Source of the DNA: Anthonomus grandis grandis
Lineage: Eukaryota > Arthropoda > Insecta > Coleoptera > Curculionidae
Reading direction: 5' to 3'
Assembly: GCF_022605725.1 (NCBI RefSeq)
Contig: NC_065548.1
Location: 40,293,131 to 40,357,130 of the forward strand
Length of the DNA stretch: 64,000 nucleotides
The stretch's first letter is position 1. The number at the start of each line of letters is the position of its first letter. Below the pieces are notes generated by a model, which saw only the letters and a list, made by a program, of their open reading frames with translations, had not been told where the DNA came from and did not search any database. The translations under genes and the position numbers were made by a program. Shown here piece after piece: positions 1 through 11,104 of this stretch.

Positions 1-1734
1 TGGTGCACACGTGGTAGAATTCTTGGATTATTTTTAATTGTCTGAAATCCTTCCTCTATTCTTTGCCTGAGAACATCAATATTGGGTATAGGGCGGGAAT
101 AAACTAGTTGTTTTAGGTGTCCGCATAAATAAAAATCAAAAGGGTTTAGGTCAGGAGACCGTGGTGGCCATGGCACTGGACCCCCACGACCTATCCAGCG
201 GTTTTGATAGGCATTATTTAAATGTTCTCTAGCGAGAATGCTAAAAGGTAGGGGTGCACCATCGTGCATAAACCACATTTGTGCTCGTAATTGAAGTGGT
301 AGATTTTCTAATATTTGTGGTAATTCATTCTGTAAAAAAATTGTGTAAATTTGTCCATTAAGTCATTGCGGCATAAATACAGGTCCTTTTAAATGCCCAT
401 CGATTATTCCCGCCCACACATTTAAACTAAACTGCTGCTGATGTGCCTTCTCTACCGTAGCATGGGGATCCTCATCCGTCCATAGGTGGTTGTTGTGGAA
501 ATTGAAAATTCCGTTTCTTGTGAAGCCGGCCTCGTCAGTAAATAAAATTTTCTTCTCAAAATTTTCAAAAGCAACGCGGTTTTCTTCTAGTCAATTACAG
601 AAGTGTACACGAGGAAGGAAATCTCGCTTTTTCAAAGCCTGAACCCGTTGAATATGATAAGAGTAGAGTAACATATCGTGCAAAATTCTCCATATGGTTG
701 ACTGAGAGGACCCTTCTTGATTTACGATGATGCGAGTGCCCAAAGATGGATCTTCTTCAATACGATCTAGCAAGCGTTCTTCTAATGCTAGGGTTCTGGC
801 ATTTCTTGGTCGCCCAACAATTTCCTGTCTTTGAAATATTGTTGCTTAAGCAAAATTTAAGTAGATATTATGCGATATTACTCATATTTTTGAATTTACC
901 TGTTTCCCTTAAATTACGATCTACTCTTGCGAAAACCGTACGGTGTGGCACTCGTCGATTAGGAAATGCCTCATGATACAATCGTCTTGCTTCAACACAA
1001 TTACCAAATGCTCTTCCAAACATAATGTGAATATCAGCTTGTTCTTGAAACGTAAAATCCATGTTTGCTTTTTAAACTTAGAAACACAAAGTACCAAACT
1101 CAACAAAGGCAATGCCCTTCTTATTAATAATAAATAGTAATTTGTAAAACACTCTATGAAACTAATTTTACTTTGACAAAGTAAATTGTATTTTACAATG
1201 ACATTTATCAGTCATTTAAATGCCAAAAACCAAAAAACAATCGCCAACTTCGTTTTAAATGCGTATCCAGTAATTTTATTATGTATTAAACATACGCAAT
1301 CAGAAAATTTTCAAAGTCGATTTTCTCGTAAATGGTACGCTCTATCGAATTAAACTAAGAGTACCTTTTTTACGTATAGGACTCTAAAATTTTATAATTT
1401 TCAATCAAAATCACAATAACCTAAAGAGTAAAAGAAAAAGGGATGTTTTACCCTTACCAAACCCCGCATGTGACGCACCTGAATAAAATTAAAAAAATTT
1501 GAATTTAGAATCTTATTCACAACGAAATGTTTATCCAGTACACCAATTTTCAAAATTTAATTCTAAAGGGTTTTAAAGTTATAGAGAAAAAATTGTCTTC
1601 AAGGGGTCCTATTCAAAGGGGCGTAGCTCCCTTAGGAAGCAATTTCGAACCCATATTAATATGAACTTTTTGCCTTATTTTCATACAAGGATTACGTCCC
1701 TGAAAGGATGCCGCTTACTTTTGAATCACCCTGT
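1..1734 (-). mobile_element. Tc1/mariner-type DNA transposon, cut by the left window edge
   Basis: A decayed transposase reads on the minus strand from about 1062 to the window edge. The element's 5' terminus is at 1726-1734, where the plus strand reads CACCCTGTA followed by TA (1735-1736), the usual TA target site. The terminal motif (TACAGGGTG read inward) is the same as in the complete element at 49185-50694, so both belong to the same broad family. The other terminus lies outside the window. About 670 bp between the terminus and the first recognisable transposase codon hold nothing else I recognise. Confidence 0.8.
2..1062 (-). pseudogene. Tc1/mariner (DD41D-type) transposase, decayed
   Basis: The N-terminal helix-turn-helix region begins at 1062 (MDFTFQEQADIHIMFG...), typical of insect transposases with a leading 'Q/E-x-A-D-hydrophobic' helix. 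A second HTH segment is at 773-600. Catalytic motifs follow on the minus strand: LFTDEAGF near 550, HDGAPLPF near 270, and WPPRSPDLNPFDFYL near 180-140. Forty-one residues separate the Asp of HDGA from the Asp of NPFD. In-frame TGA codons interrupt it near 591 and 364, and there are frameshifts between the HTH and the catalytic part. It cannot make a working transposase as written. The C-terminus continues past the left edge. Confidence 0.82.
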
Positions 1735-1736
1735 AT

Positions 1737-3639
1737 AGTAGTCGCCTTTATGTTAGGCAGTTTTCGAGAATATTGTTTACTTACGTATGCTGCAATTCTT
1801 TAGGTGTTTAAAACGGACAGTTAATATAATAGAGACAATTAAGGTTAGGCCATAGAAAATGTAAAAAGACAGTTTAGGAATGCATACTGATGACCAGCCT
1901 TGTGCTCGATCGTAGGGACACATTGTTAACTTAGAGAAATGAAACTGTAGTTTTCATCGAGGAAAACCACAGTTTAATTTTTTGAAAAAGGCGGACTAAA
2001 ATTTTTGATTATTTCATATTTTATTATTTGAAGAAAAGGTATAATAATGGTAATTTTATAAATTCCTTTTTAAATAAGACGATTATTTTTCTTATACGTT
2101 TTATTATACGAACATTTTGGAAATATGGTTCTTCATAATACACTTGAATAGACCAGAGATTAATCTCTAGTTTATAAGTTCTTTCCTAAAAAATCGGTAG
2201 TGAAACAATTGTCGAATTGAAATAAAAATTATTGAAACTATTTATTATGACTTAAATATAATAATTTATTACCAATGACTATCTACTTTTATAATTTTTA
2301 ATCCAAGATCATATCAGACCTCACCAACAAACAAATTATACTCTCTTGGCCCAATATCCTTTTTCTTTGGACCCTGTTGGGCGTATACTACTCCAAAAGA
2401 CCTTTAATTTAAGGTATCACAAAAGAGGTGGTTTGAAATTTTGGGGCATCTTAAATTAAAGATCTTTTGGAGTAGTATTCACCTGCATAGGAATTTTCAC
2501 TAAATTTTATACAGAGTCAAAGATAGCTATAAATTAAATAAAATAAACTCTGTTTTATAAGGTGCTATTTTATTTAATTAGATACTTAAAATGCTTTCTA
2601 TTTTGGGCTAAACAAAAATAATAATAATTTTTAAACTCATTTTTAACATTCTGAAAGCCTTCTCCTAGAATAGATACACACTTTGTAAAAAATCGGTTGT
2701 CACAGATAATCAAGTGCTCTACGCTGAACTGTTTTTTCTTGTTTGCTACTGATTAATATCCAATTTAAGTTAAGTGTGTTAGATTGTACTTCACTGTCAA
2801 AAAAGTTAAAAGAAACAATAATCTTTTTAATCCGATAAAAAAGTTTGTTTACTTAGTTGGAATGCAATATGTTGGAATGCAGATTTTAGGTCGTACCAAA
2901 AACTAGATAAAGTCATTTCCATCTATACAAAATCCAATAGAATGACCGGCGAGATCACCAAGTCTAATACCCCCCAATTTTTTCTCTGGGGTCACTTAAA
3001 AACTGTTTAAAACACATCCAGCTTCACTCGAGGTTCTTCGACAACCGATTATTACAGAATGTGCATCTATTCCAAGAGAAGTATTTTTTGGCGGCTCTGA
3101 GGATAAGGCCACAAAAAAATATGAAATATAGATTTTTAATTAGAAAATATAATAGTAAATTAAAATTATAAAAAATAAGGACCAAAACTAGGTATAGTGT
3201 AGAGTTGTTTGCAGAATTTAGGAACGGTGGAGTTTTTCTATTATGGCACATAAATAAATGTTTTCTATATCTTAAATGAATGTATTAATAAATTAAGAAT
3301 TTAGGAGTGAAAGTAGTTATTTATGTAACAAGTATGTAAAATGCTCTTTTTTTCACGACTGGGAAATTTGCATTCAACAGGTCGCATGAATAAAAAAAGG
3401 GGCTTTTACACACGTGTAACATACAAAATTTTTTCTACTACCGCAGGAAGCATAAAAAAAGTCAAAAATACCAAGTTACTTTACGCACGTAAAAAAACGT
3501 AAAAAATATTTGGCAAATTATAAAATAAATTTCAAATAAACGTCAGATCATTCACCTTCTTCCCTTAGGCACATGGTAAGCTCAAACAAAGTTGTTGTTT
3601 ACTGATTCTGGTCTTTCAATATTCGAAGAATAAACCTAT
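1737..3639. other. AT-rich stretch without recognisable genes
   Basis: No reading frame in this stretch resembles a protein I know. The only clear structure is the 94-bp hairpin-forming inverted repeat at 2385-2478, listed separately. The minus-strand frame at 3024-3251 is low-complexity and hydrophobic and is probably chance. Confidence 0.6.
2385..2478. repeat. 94-bp inverted repeat (31-bp arms)
   Basis: The left arm at 2385-2415 begins ATACTACTCCAAAAGA, and the right arm at 2448-2478 is its reverse complement at 29 of 31 positions, with a 32-bp loop. It may be a collapsed MITE or simply a hairpin. No target duplication is evident. Confidence 0.75.
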
Positions 3640-4230
3640 TTACTTAAATGTTGAAAATGGCTTCTTTGAACGGTTTAACATTGCGCTAAATTCTTGCGCA
3701 AAGTCTTTTATTTTACCTCTTCTGCCAATCCCATGATTTGGAAAACTCAAATCTAAGAAGCTTCTTACACTAACTCCAAAACGACGAGGGACGACATCTC
3801 GTTGACACCATATTTGATGAAAATATCTTCTTATTTCTGGTACTATCTAATTTTTTAGCAAATCCCGATATCTGGTTGCATTTCAATTATCCTCAATAAA
3901 AAATGGACCTATTATTAAATATACCTGCTCCTATTTACATTTCAGGATACTGGGTATGTATTTCACGCATCCAGTGCGCAATAAATTTTATTTTATAAAA
4001 ATGAAATTTATTGCGTTTTAAAATATTTCGAAACGATATAGAACAAGCATCTGACTGGTTCGCAACTTGACGTATTGATAAAGATCAATTTTCAAAAAAA
4101 AATTGTAGTATTCAAAAATTTTTTCATCATTGCTTACGGTTTTTGGCCGCCCTGTTTGTCGACGGTCTTGACAACTTCCAGTTTGTTCAAATCTCTAAAT
4201 TGTTCCTATCATTATAGATTTCGAAATTGA
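3640..4230 (-). pseudogene. Tc1/mariner-like transposase remnant
   Basis: Reading the minus strand from about 4225, one frame gives a helix-turn-helix segment with a GRPKT hook (TGSCQDRRQTGRPKTVSNDEK spans 4195-4120). Further on (about 3830-3725), IWCQRDVVPRRFG and FPNHGIGRRGKI correspond to the 'W.QQDGAPPHF' and 'FPNRWIGRRG' motifs of insect Tc1/mariner transposases. The part between is frameshifted and shortened, and no terminal repeats were found. It is related to, but more decayed than, the elements at 1-1734, 21251-23073 and 49185-50694. Confidence 0.65.
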
Positions 4231-4346
4231 TGTGAGGTCTTAAAATATTGTATTGAAAAGTGTTCCGTACATTTAATATTATATTTAAAATAAAAACGAA
4301 AATAATAATTTTTAAAAATATGCCAATTAAATTCATAAAATTATTT

Positions 4347-4565
4347 ATCAATCAATCAATCAATCAATGTTTTATTATTATAAAATTTAAAATTTTGTCG
4401 ACAAAGCTATTATTTAAATAAATCATACAAACAAAATATTTACAAAGACAAAACAAAAATTACAAATATATAAAAATAAAAAATACAACAAAACATACAA
4501 AAAACTTAACAATTTTATAAATTGTTTGAGCTCACATTTCCTTAAAATCTGGCTGTAAGAGAGAG
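4347..4565 (-). mobile_element. LINE 3' end with (ATTG)n tail
   Basis: On the minus strand this is an AT-rich 3' UTR-like stretch containing TTTGTCGACAAAATTT and AATAAAAC, ending in a short (ATTG)n run (plus strand ATCA repeats at 4347-4368). Insect CR1-like LINEs commonly end in a short simple repeat like this. No coding sequence is left. Confidence 0.5.
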
Positions 4566-4699
4566 TTTGTATTGTTTCGCCGTTTTTAAATTGCAACTGT
4601 GCATAATAAACGCAAGTTATTGAACAAATTCTCTAGTCTCTGAATCATCACCCATAGAACCTGCCATTACGGTCCATTTGGTCCTTCGAGCCGTATCGA

Positions 4700-6502
4700 T
4701 GCTCCTCATACTGTGCCAATTCCTAGTGTAAAATTTCCAAAAAATAATTTACCTATATTTAGTGGCCATTTTGATGAGTTTTTAACTTTTTATTATTCAT
4801 TTAATGTGTTAATTAATGACAATCCTGCTTTGCAAGATGTGAAACGTTTCCATTATTTGCGTAGCTCTTTAAAGGGTGAAGTTGCCCATGTCATATCCTG
4901 TTTAGAAACCACCGCTTCAAATTATTAAGTAGGGTGGAAACTAATTAAAGATAGGTACGATAACAAAAGGTTGATTATTCATAACCATGTTAAGGCCTTA
5001 TTTGAGCTGAACTAAATAAAGAATCTCATTTTAATCTAAGACAACTACTAGATAATTTTAATAAACATATTAGAGCATTGGAGACTTTAACGGAATCAGT
5101 CTATCAGTCACTGGGATACCCTTTTAATTTATTTGATATCCTCAAAATTAGATAATAATAATAGAAGGGAATAAGAATTATATGCAGAACCTTTAACAAC
5201 TCCAAAGACTTAAGATATTACTGACTTTCTTAATAAAAGATGTCACTTATTAGAAACTATTAACTTTAAAAAACATGATCATAGACCTTCAACTGTACAC
5301 TATGATACTAAAGAAAGGTTTTTTAAAAAAGAAAATAAGAGTAATTCACAAAATTATTTTGTGATTAAGACATTCGTTATTTGTAAAAAAATCTCATAAA
5401 CTTACAACTTGTGATGATTTTTTAAAGTTGTCTCCTAAATCTCGTTACTTTGAGGCTAAAAGGCATAAACTTTGTACAAATTGTCTTATTGCAAGTCATT
5501 CTAATCAAGCATGTCCATCAGGAACAATAAATTGTAATGTTTGCAATAAAAGACATCATTTGTTATTACATTTTAAAGGTGATGTGTCTAGGGGTCAAGT
5601 TGAGCAGTAAGCTAATGATACTCATACTTGTATTATCACACCTGTCACTTTTCACACAGCATATTTTGAGAATCAAGTTTTGTTATCTATAGCTATTGTT
5701 TTTATATCGGATCTGGGAAACAACATAAATGTAGGATTCTTTTTGATTCTGGTTCCCAGAGTAACTTTATTACTAAGGAGCTTGCTGAACCATTAAAACT
5801 AAAAATGCAAAAAATTAATATGCCTGTATCTGGACTTGGTCAAACAATAAGTAATGTTTTATACAAGGTTAGTGCTACCATAAAATCTGTTTACAATGAT
5901 TTAAAATCAGATATTGGATTTCTGGTTATTGATCGAATAACAGACAGCTTACCGTTAAACCATATAAATATTTACAAATAAGAGTTCCGATTAATATTAA
6001 CTTAGTTCCTTCTAAGATTGATGCTTTGCTAGGGGCTTCCATTTTTTGGCATCTAATTTGTATAGGTCAATTTAAATTGCCACATTCCAAAGCAATTGCC
6101 CAAAAAACCAAATTGGGATGGATTTTGTCAGGTTCTATTGTCACAAATTATTCTTAAGATTACTTGAATAGGACATTGTGTCACTTTAGTTCAAATACTG
6201 ATATTAAAAATCAGCTTGAGAATTTTTGGCATGTTGAAAATTATGAACCGCAAGAGTGGTCATTAGAACAAAAAGCTTGTGAAAAATTTCTTTATATCTT
6301 CACATTCAAACTTCCTTTAAAAAATGACGTATTCAAATTGGGCAATTCTAGACAGTTGGCTCTTAAGAGATTTTTTTCGATTGAAAAGAAATTGCAACGT
6401 AATTCCAAATTGAAAAAAAGAATATGTTCAATTCATGGATGAATATGAATCCTTAGGTCATATGTCTCAGGTGTCTCAAGATGAATCAACTTTAAATTTT
6501 TT
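4700..6502 (+). pseudogene. BEL/Pao retrotransposon, Gag and protease half
   Basis: At 4713-4928 the frame reads like the Gag of BEL/Pao elements (PKNNLPIFSGHFDEFLTF, then a 'HYLRSSLKGEVAHVI' segment), continuing after a stop as WKLIKDRYDNKR. Zinc-knuckle-like residues are at 5428-5605 (LCTNCLIASHSNQAC, CNVCNKRHHLLLHF). The aspartic protease follows at about 5738-5960, with FDSGSQSNFITKELAEPL. Further segments at 6164-6500 carry the linker into reverse transcriptase. Several frameshifts and stops break the frame. At 6502 the element is interrupted by the Penelope pair and resumes at 11093. Confidence 0.82.
6491..6502. repeat. Target-site duplication of the Penelope insertion, left copy
   Basis: TTTAAATTTTTT is repeated exactly at 11093-11104, flanking the 4590-bp insertion. 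In the interrupted BEL element the duplicated bases encode the same L-N-F on both sides, which supports a true duplication. Confidence 0.8.
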
Positions 6503-6609
6503 AACTCGAAAAACTCATCCATTATCCCAAAGATGCTGGTCATACACTTTTATAAAAGGTAAAAAACACGAAATCTACAGCATCACAAATACATTTAATA
6601 AAATAACGA

Positions 6610-6648
6610 AGGTTACATATTTCGCTCGACTAGAGCATCATCAGACCT
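6610..6648 (-). ncRNA. Hammerhead-ribozyme-like motif, Penelope copy 1
   Basis: Read on the minus strand: stem I 5' arm AGGT, core CTGATGA, one extra T, stem II GCTC-TAGTC-GAGC, core GAAA, a very short stem III with a 2-nt loop, GTA at the expected cleavage site, then ACCT closing stem I. The order matches the minimal type I hammerheads with tiny helix III described in Penelope-like elements. All core bases are present here. Such minimal forms are reported to need dimerisation for efficient cleavage. Confidence 0.7.
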
Positions 6649-6842
6649 AAACAATAATTAAAATTATGTAACCCGAAAACAGGAGAATTCAACAAAAACT
6701 TACCATAACATACACAAAACACCTAATATTTAAGTAAACAAAGATTACAATAAAGTGGCACTATCTATGTACAAAGAACTCAACTAAACAATCAAATCCT
6801 TTATACATTTCAGAAATCTAACCATCATTTAAGAGTCTAGAA

Positions 6843-8312
6843 CTACTTGAGGTTATTAAAAACTAGGTGGCCATCAAAATCAAACCTTTCATTAACACAG
6901 GACAGATCTGGGCTTTTAAAAGCTTTACTAATCTCCATTGTCTCCAACAAGTCTAGTTTTTTACTTTTGTTGCATTGATGCAGTATTTTTATATTTTGGC
7001 TGTCAGGAAAATCATGTCTGGAGTCGAGAAGGTGATTAGCAAAAGCTGATCTGGTCACTGTGATTTCGGTATTTTTAAATTTATTGTATTGGGCCTTGTG
7101 TTCACTAATCCTAGTAGAAATCTTTCTACCAGACTGGCCGACGTACACTGCAGGGCACTCTTTACACCTAATCTCATAAACTCCTGGAGAAGATAGCGGG
7201 GGTAGTTTATCTTTAGTTTTAATTATATGTCTATTTAAGGTATTATTGGTTGTAAAAGCTGCGGTTATGCCAAAGGGAGAAAAAAAGCGGGATAATTGTG
7301 ACGAAATTGGTCCAAAATAAGTAAACGACATAAAAGTTTTGATATTGTTTGTTTGTTGTCTGATAAAATTAAATGATAATTTATACTTGTTCACATACTG
7401 AAAATACATTTTATATATAGGTTTAAGAGGGAAAGATTTACTGACTGCTAGTTGTTTAATGGTAAGGAATTCTTTTTTAAAAGCTTCACGAGAAAGTGGG
7501 ATGTTAAAAAGTCTGTAAAATAAAGAATGAAAAGCAGCAAATTTATGTGAGGACGGTGATGTTGAATTATATTGTATAATATTATCTGTTGTTGCTTGTT
7601 TACGAAATATTTCAAAGGATATCTTATTTCTTTTCCTTTTAAGTAATAAATCTAAGAATGGTAAGGTGTTGTTCTGTTCCCGTTCGATTGTGAACTCAAT
7701 TTTAGAGTGAAGAGAGTTGACATAATTATGGAAATTTGTAAGCTCTACCTCACTTCCATTCCAAATCAAACATATATCATCCACATACCGTTTATAAAAG
7801 ATGATGTTATTTTTAAAATTACTGCTCATTATTTTTGTTTCTAAGTTGCTAAGAAATACTTCACTAAGAAATGGCGATAAAGAACAGCCCATTGCTAGAC
7901 CTTCTTTTTGTTTGAAAAAACGGTTGTTAAATTGGAAAAAATTTTGATCTAACACAGTAGAAAGAAGCAAAAGTAGATTTTCCACCAAAAATGAATCAAG
8001 TTTCCCCCTGAGAAGATCTTTGACTAAGACCAGACAATCAGCGGGTGGAATGCTTGGAAATAAGTTTTTCACGTCTAGCGATATAAGCTGGGCTGTATCT
8101 GGAACGTGAACATTCTGAATGCTTTTGGCAAAATTCACTGAATTTGTTACAGAATACGGTGCTTTGAAGTTTGAGACATTTCTAAGAACGTTGTTAAGCC
8201 AAGATGATAACTGGTAACAAGGGGAGTCAACAAAGGAAACCACAGGTCTAATTGGCATGCTAGTTTTATGGACTTTTGGCAACCCATATAATAGAGGTGT
8301 TTTAGGGTTCAT
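6843..8312 (-). CDS. Penelope-like reverse transcriptase/GIY-YIG endonuclease, 5'-truncated copy 1
   Basis: This is an uninterrupted 489-residue frame. It starts at the PLE signature YGLPKVHK and runs through the RT fingers and palm: SLDVKNLFPSIPP, then KEGLAMGCSLSPFLSE, and the catalytic YVDD in YKRYVDDICLIW. The thumb and connection follow. The C-terminal GIY-YIG endonuclease is at about residues 380-470 (GVYEIRCKECPAVYVGQSG, with RISEH and NH further on). Family members use these to nick target DNA and prime reverse transcription. The N-terminal third is missing because the copy is 5'-truncated near 8384; the Met is internal. It probably has no promoter of its own and would not be functional, although the catalytic domains are intact. 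Confidence 0.88.
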   Translation of the reverse strand: MNPKTPLLYGLPKVHKTSMPIRPVVSFVDSPCYQLSSWLNNVLRNVSNFKAPYSVTNSVNFAKSIQNVHVPDTAQLISLDVKNLFPSIPPADCLVLVKDLLRGKLDSFLVENLLLLLSTVLDQNFFQFNNRFFKQKEGLAMGCSLSPFLSEVFLSNLETKIMSSNFKNNIIFYKRYVDDICLIWNGSEVELTNFHNYVNSLHSKIEFTIEREQNNTLPFLDLLLKRKRNKISFEIFRKQATTDNIIQYNSTSPSSHKFAAFHSLFYRLFNIPLSREAFKKEFLTIKQLAVSKSFPLKPIYKMYFQYVNKYKLSFNFIRQQTNNIKTFMSFTYFGPISSQLSRFFSPFGITAAFTTNNTLNRHIIKTKDKLPPLSSPGVYEIRCKECPAVYVGQSGRKISTRISEHKAQYNKFKNTEITVTRSAFANHLLDSRHDFPDSQNIKILHQCNKSKKLDLLETMEISKAFKSPDLSCVNERFDFDGHLVFNNLK

Positions 8313-8447
8313 GGGATATAGTTTTTGTTTTGTAGAATTAAAATATTATAAGGTTACCAAGGTCATGTCTAAGACTTTTTTTAAGAAAAAAAAAAACTTA
8401 TCTCAAGGAAGAATTACCTACTGAAGATATGGTTTATTCAACAATGC

Positions 8448-10796
8448 TTGCTTTTTCACCTTACGCCAAATTTCGTTTCTTTGCGATGCAAAATAAGGAC
8501 TCATGCAGGTAGAAAAGCCTTAGACCTGGCGAGAAAATCATGGTTGAAAGAAGAAATCAAAGACCACTACAGGAACTTAAACAACGTCAATGTAAAATTA
8601 AAGTTTTTATTTTTCAAACTTAACAACTTATTACATTATGCGGAATTGATTTATTTGGATTGTAAATTCAGAGATGAAGTAACAACTTTCGGCTCTACTA
8701 CTTTTAATAGATTACACAAGAAACTTAGTAACCTTAACAACAAATATATAACTTCACTTAGACTCAATGATTTCCACGAATATCGCATAAAAAATTTTAG
8801 TCATGTTTTTCACGATAGATTTATGAACCTTAGTGATGTTTCTTTTTCTGTCGAATCGAAAGTCGAATTAAAATTTCTTAACAACAATTTAAAATTTAAT
8901 CTTCCTACCAGAACCGACCGATGTGTTAGGGAAACATTGGTTGTAGAGGCTGAAAATGCTCTACAGTCAACGGATATATCAAATAAGAACATTTTAAGAG
9001 CAAGAATAATTTCCTTTTTAAATCAAAATTGTTTCCTTAACAATAAACAGAGAATAAATCAAAACAACAACAAAATATTAAGATCTATAAAAAAGGAAAT
9101 AAGGGACAACGATATAGTTTTCACAAAAGCTGATAAGGGATCATGCTTACTTGCCTTAAAAAGAGACGATTACATAAATAAAGTAATGGATTTTTTAAAC
9201 ACAGAAGACTTTGAAAAGGTCGACAGAGATCTGACAAGTCCATTCTTTAATAAATTAAAAAAAGTCTTAGACATGACCTTGGTAACCTTAGAATATTTTA
9301 ATTCTACAAAACAAAAACTATATCCCATGAACCCTAAAACACCTCTATTATATGGGTTGCCAAAAGTCCATAAAACTAGCATGCCAATTAGACCTGTGGT
9401 TTCCTTTGTTGACTCCCCTTGTTACCAGTTATCATCTTGGCTTAACAACGTTCTTAGAAATGTCTCAAACTTCAAAGCACCGTATTCTGTAATAAATTCA
9501 GTGAATTTTGCCAAAAGCATTCAGAATGTTCACGTTCCAGATACAGCCCAGCTTATATCGCTAGACGTGAAAAACTTATTTTCAAGCATTCCACCCGCTG
9601 ATTGTCTGGTCTTAGTCAAGGATCTTCTCAGGGGGAAACTTGATTCACTTTTGGTGGAAAATCTACTTTTGCTTCTTTCTACTGTGTTAGATCAAAATTT
9701 TTTCCAATTAACAACCGTTTTTTCAAACAAAAAGAAGGTCTAGCAATGGGCTGTTCTTTATCGCCATTTCTTAGTGAAGTATTTCTTAGCAACTTAGAAA
9801 CAAAAATAATGAGCAGTAATTTTAAAAATAACATCATCTTTTATAAACGGTATGTGGATGATATATGTTTGATTTGGAATGGAAGTGAGGTAGAGCTTAC
9901 AAATTTCCATAATTATGTCAACTCTCTTCACTCTAAAATTGAGTTCACAATCGAACGGGAACAGAACAACACCTTACCATTCTTAGATTTATTACTTAAG
10001 AGGGAAAGAAATAAGATATCCTTTGAAATATTTCGTAAACAAGCAACAACAGATAATATTATACAATATAATTCAACATCACCGTCCTCACATAAATTTG
10101 CTGCTTTTCATTCTTTATTTTACAGACTTTTTAACATCCCACTTTCTCGTGAAGCTTTTAAAAAAGAATTCCTTACCATTAAACAACTAGCAGTCAGTAA
10201 CTTTTTCCCTCTTAAACCTATATATAAAATGTATTTTCAGTATGTGAACAAGTATAAATTATCATTTAATTTTATCAGACAACAAACAAACAATATCAAA
10301 ACTTTTAGGTCGTTTACTTATTTTGGACCAATTTCGTCACAATTATCCCGCTTTTTTTTCTCCCTTTGGCATAACCGCAGCTTTTAAAACCAATAATACC
10401 TTAAATAGACATCTAATTAAAACTAAAGATAAACTACCCCCGCTATCTTCTCCAGGAGTTTATGAGATTAGGTGTAAAGAGTGCCCTACAGTGTACGTCG
10501 GCCAGTCTGGTAGGAAGATTTCTACTAGGATTAGTGAACACAAGGCCCAATACAATAAATTTAAAAATACCGAAATCACAGTGACCAGATCAGCTTTTGC
10601 TAATCACCTTCTCGACTCCAGACATGATTTTCCTGACAGCCAAAATATAAAAATACTGCATCAATGCAACAAAAGTAAAAAACTAGACTTGTTGGAGACA
10701 ATGGAGATTAGTAAAGCTTTTAAAAGCCCAGATCTGTCCTGTGTTAATGAAAGGTTTGATTTTGATGGCCACCTAGTTTTTAATAACCTCAAGTAG
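8448..10796 (+). pseudogene. Penelope-like RT/GIY-YIG endonuclease, near-complete copy 2
   Basis: The N-terminal domain starts at 8448, with CKIRTHAGRKALDLARK, an opening seen in PLE proteins. Next come FTKADKGSCLLAL and the RT core from YGLPKVHK (about 9346) to YVDD (about 9850). GIY-YIG starts at about 10455 and the stop is at 10794-10796. Comparison with copy 1 shows exactly two single-base differences that break the frame: one T missing in CCAATTAAC near 9709, and one extra T in a run of eight near 10352. Otherwise the protein would be about 800 residues, a normal PLE length. Confidence is high for family and for the two indels. Confidence 0.88.
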
Positions 10797-10990
10797 TTCT
10801 AGACTCTTAAATGATGGTTAGATTTCTGAAATGTATAAAGGATTTGATTGTTTAGTTGAGTTCTTTGTACATAGATAGTGCCACTTTATTGTAATCTTTG
10901 TTTACTTAAATATTAAGTGTTTTGTGTATGTTATGGTAAGTTTTTGTTGAATTCTCCTGTTTTCGGGTTACATAATTTTAATTATTGTTT

Positions 10991-11029
10991 AGGTCTGATG
11001 ATGCTCTAGTCGAGCAAAACATGTAACCT
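10991..11029 (+). ncRNA. Hammerhead-ribozyme-like motif, Penelope copy 2
   Basis: Same architecture as the motif at 6610-6648: AGGT / CTGATGA / stem II GCTC-TAGTC-GAGC / ACATGTA / ACCT. The core after stem II reads AAAA instead of GAAA, so the essential G of the GAA triplet is lost. This copy is therefore expected to cleave poorly or not at all. Confidence 0.65.
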
Positions 11030-11092
11030 TCGTTATTTTATTAAATGTATTTGTGATGCTGTAGATTTCGTGTTTTTTACCTTTTATAAAAG

Positions 11093-11104
11093 TTTAAATT
11101 TTTT
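11093..11104. repeat. Target-site duplication of the Penelope insertion, right copy
   Basis: TTTAAATTTTTT, identical to 6491-6502. The BEL/Pao reverse transcriptase resumes directly in this sequence (NFLPHHSVIKE). Confidence 0.8.

Larger units (their letters stand above)
6503..11092. mobile_element. Compound Penelope-like insertion: two copies head to head
   Basis: Copy 1 lies on the minus strand (about 8384 down to 6503) and is truncated at its 5' end. Copy 2 lies on the plus strand (about 8385 to 11092) and is nearly full length. The 5' ends meet at an A-rich junction at 8377-8397, so roughly 1.8 kb of each copy forms a long inverted repeat. The two shared proteins differ at only about ten residues over the 489 comparable positions. 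A 12-bp duplication (6491-6502 and 11093-11104) shows that both arrived as one event inside the BEL/Pao element. Attachment of an inverted, 5'-truncated partner is a known habit of Penelope-like elements. Confidence 0.85.
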
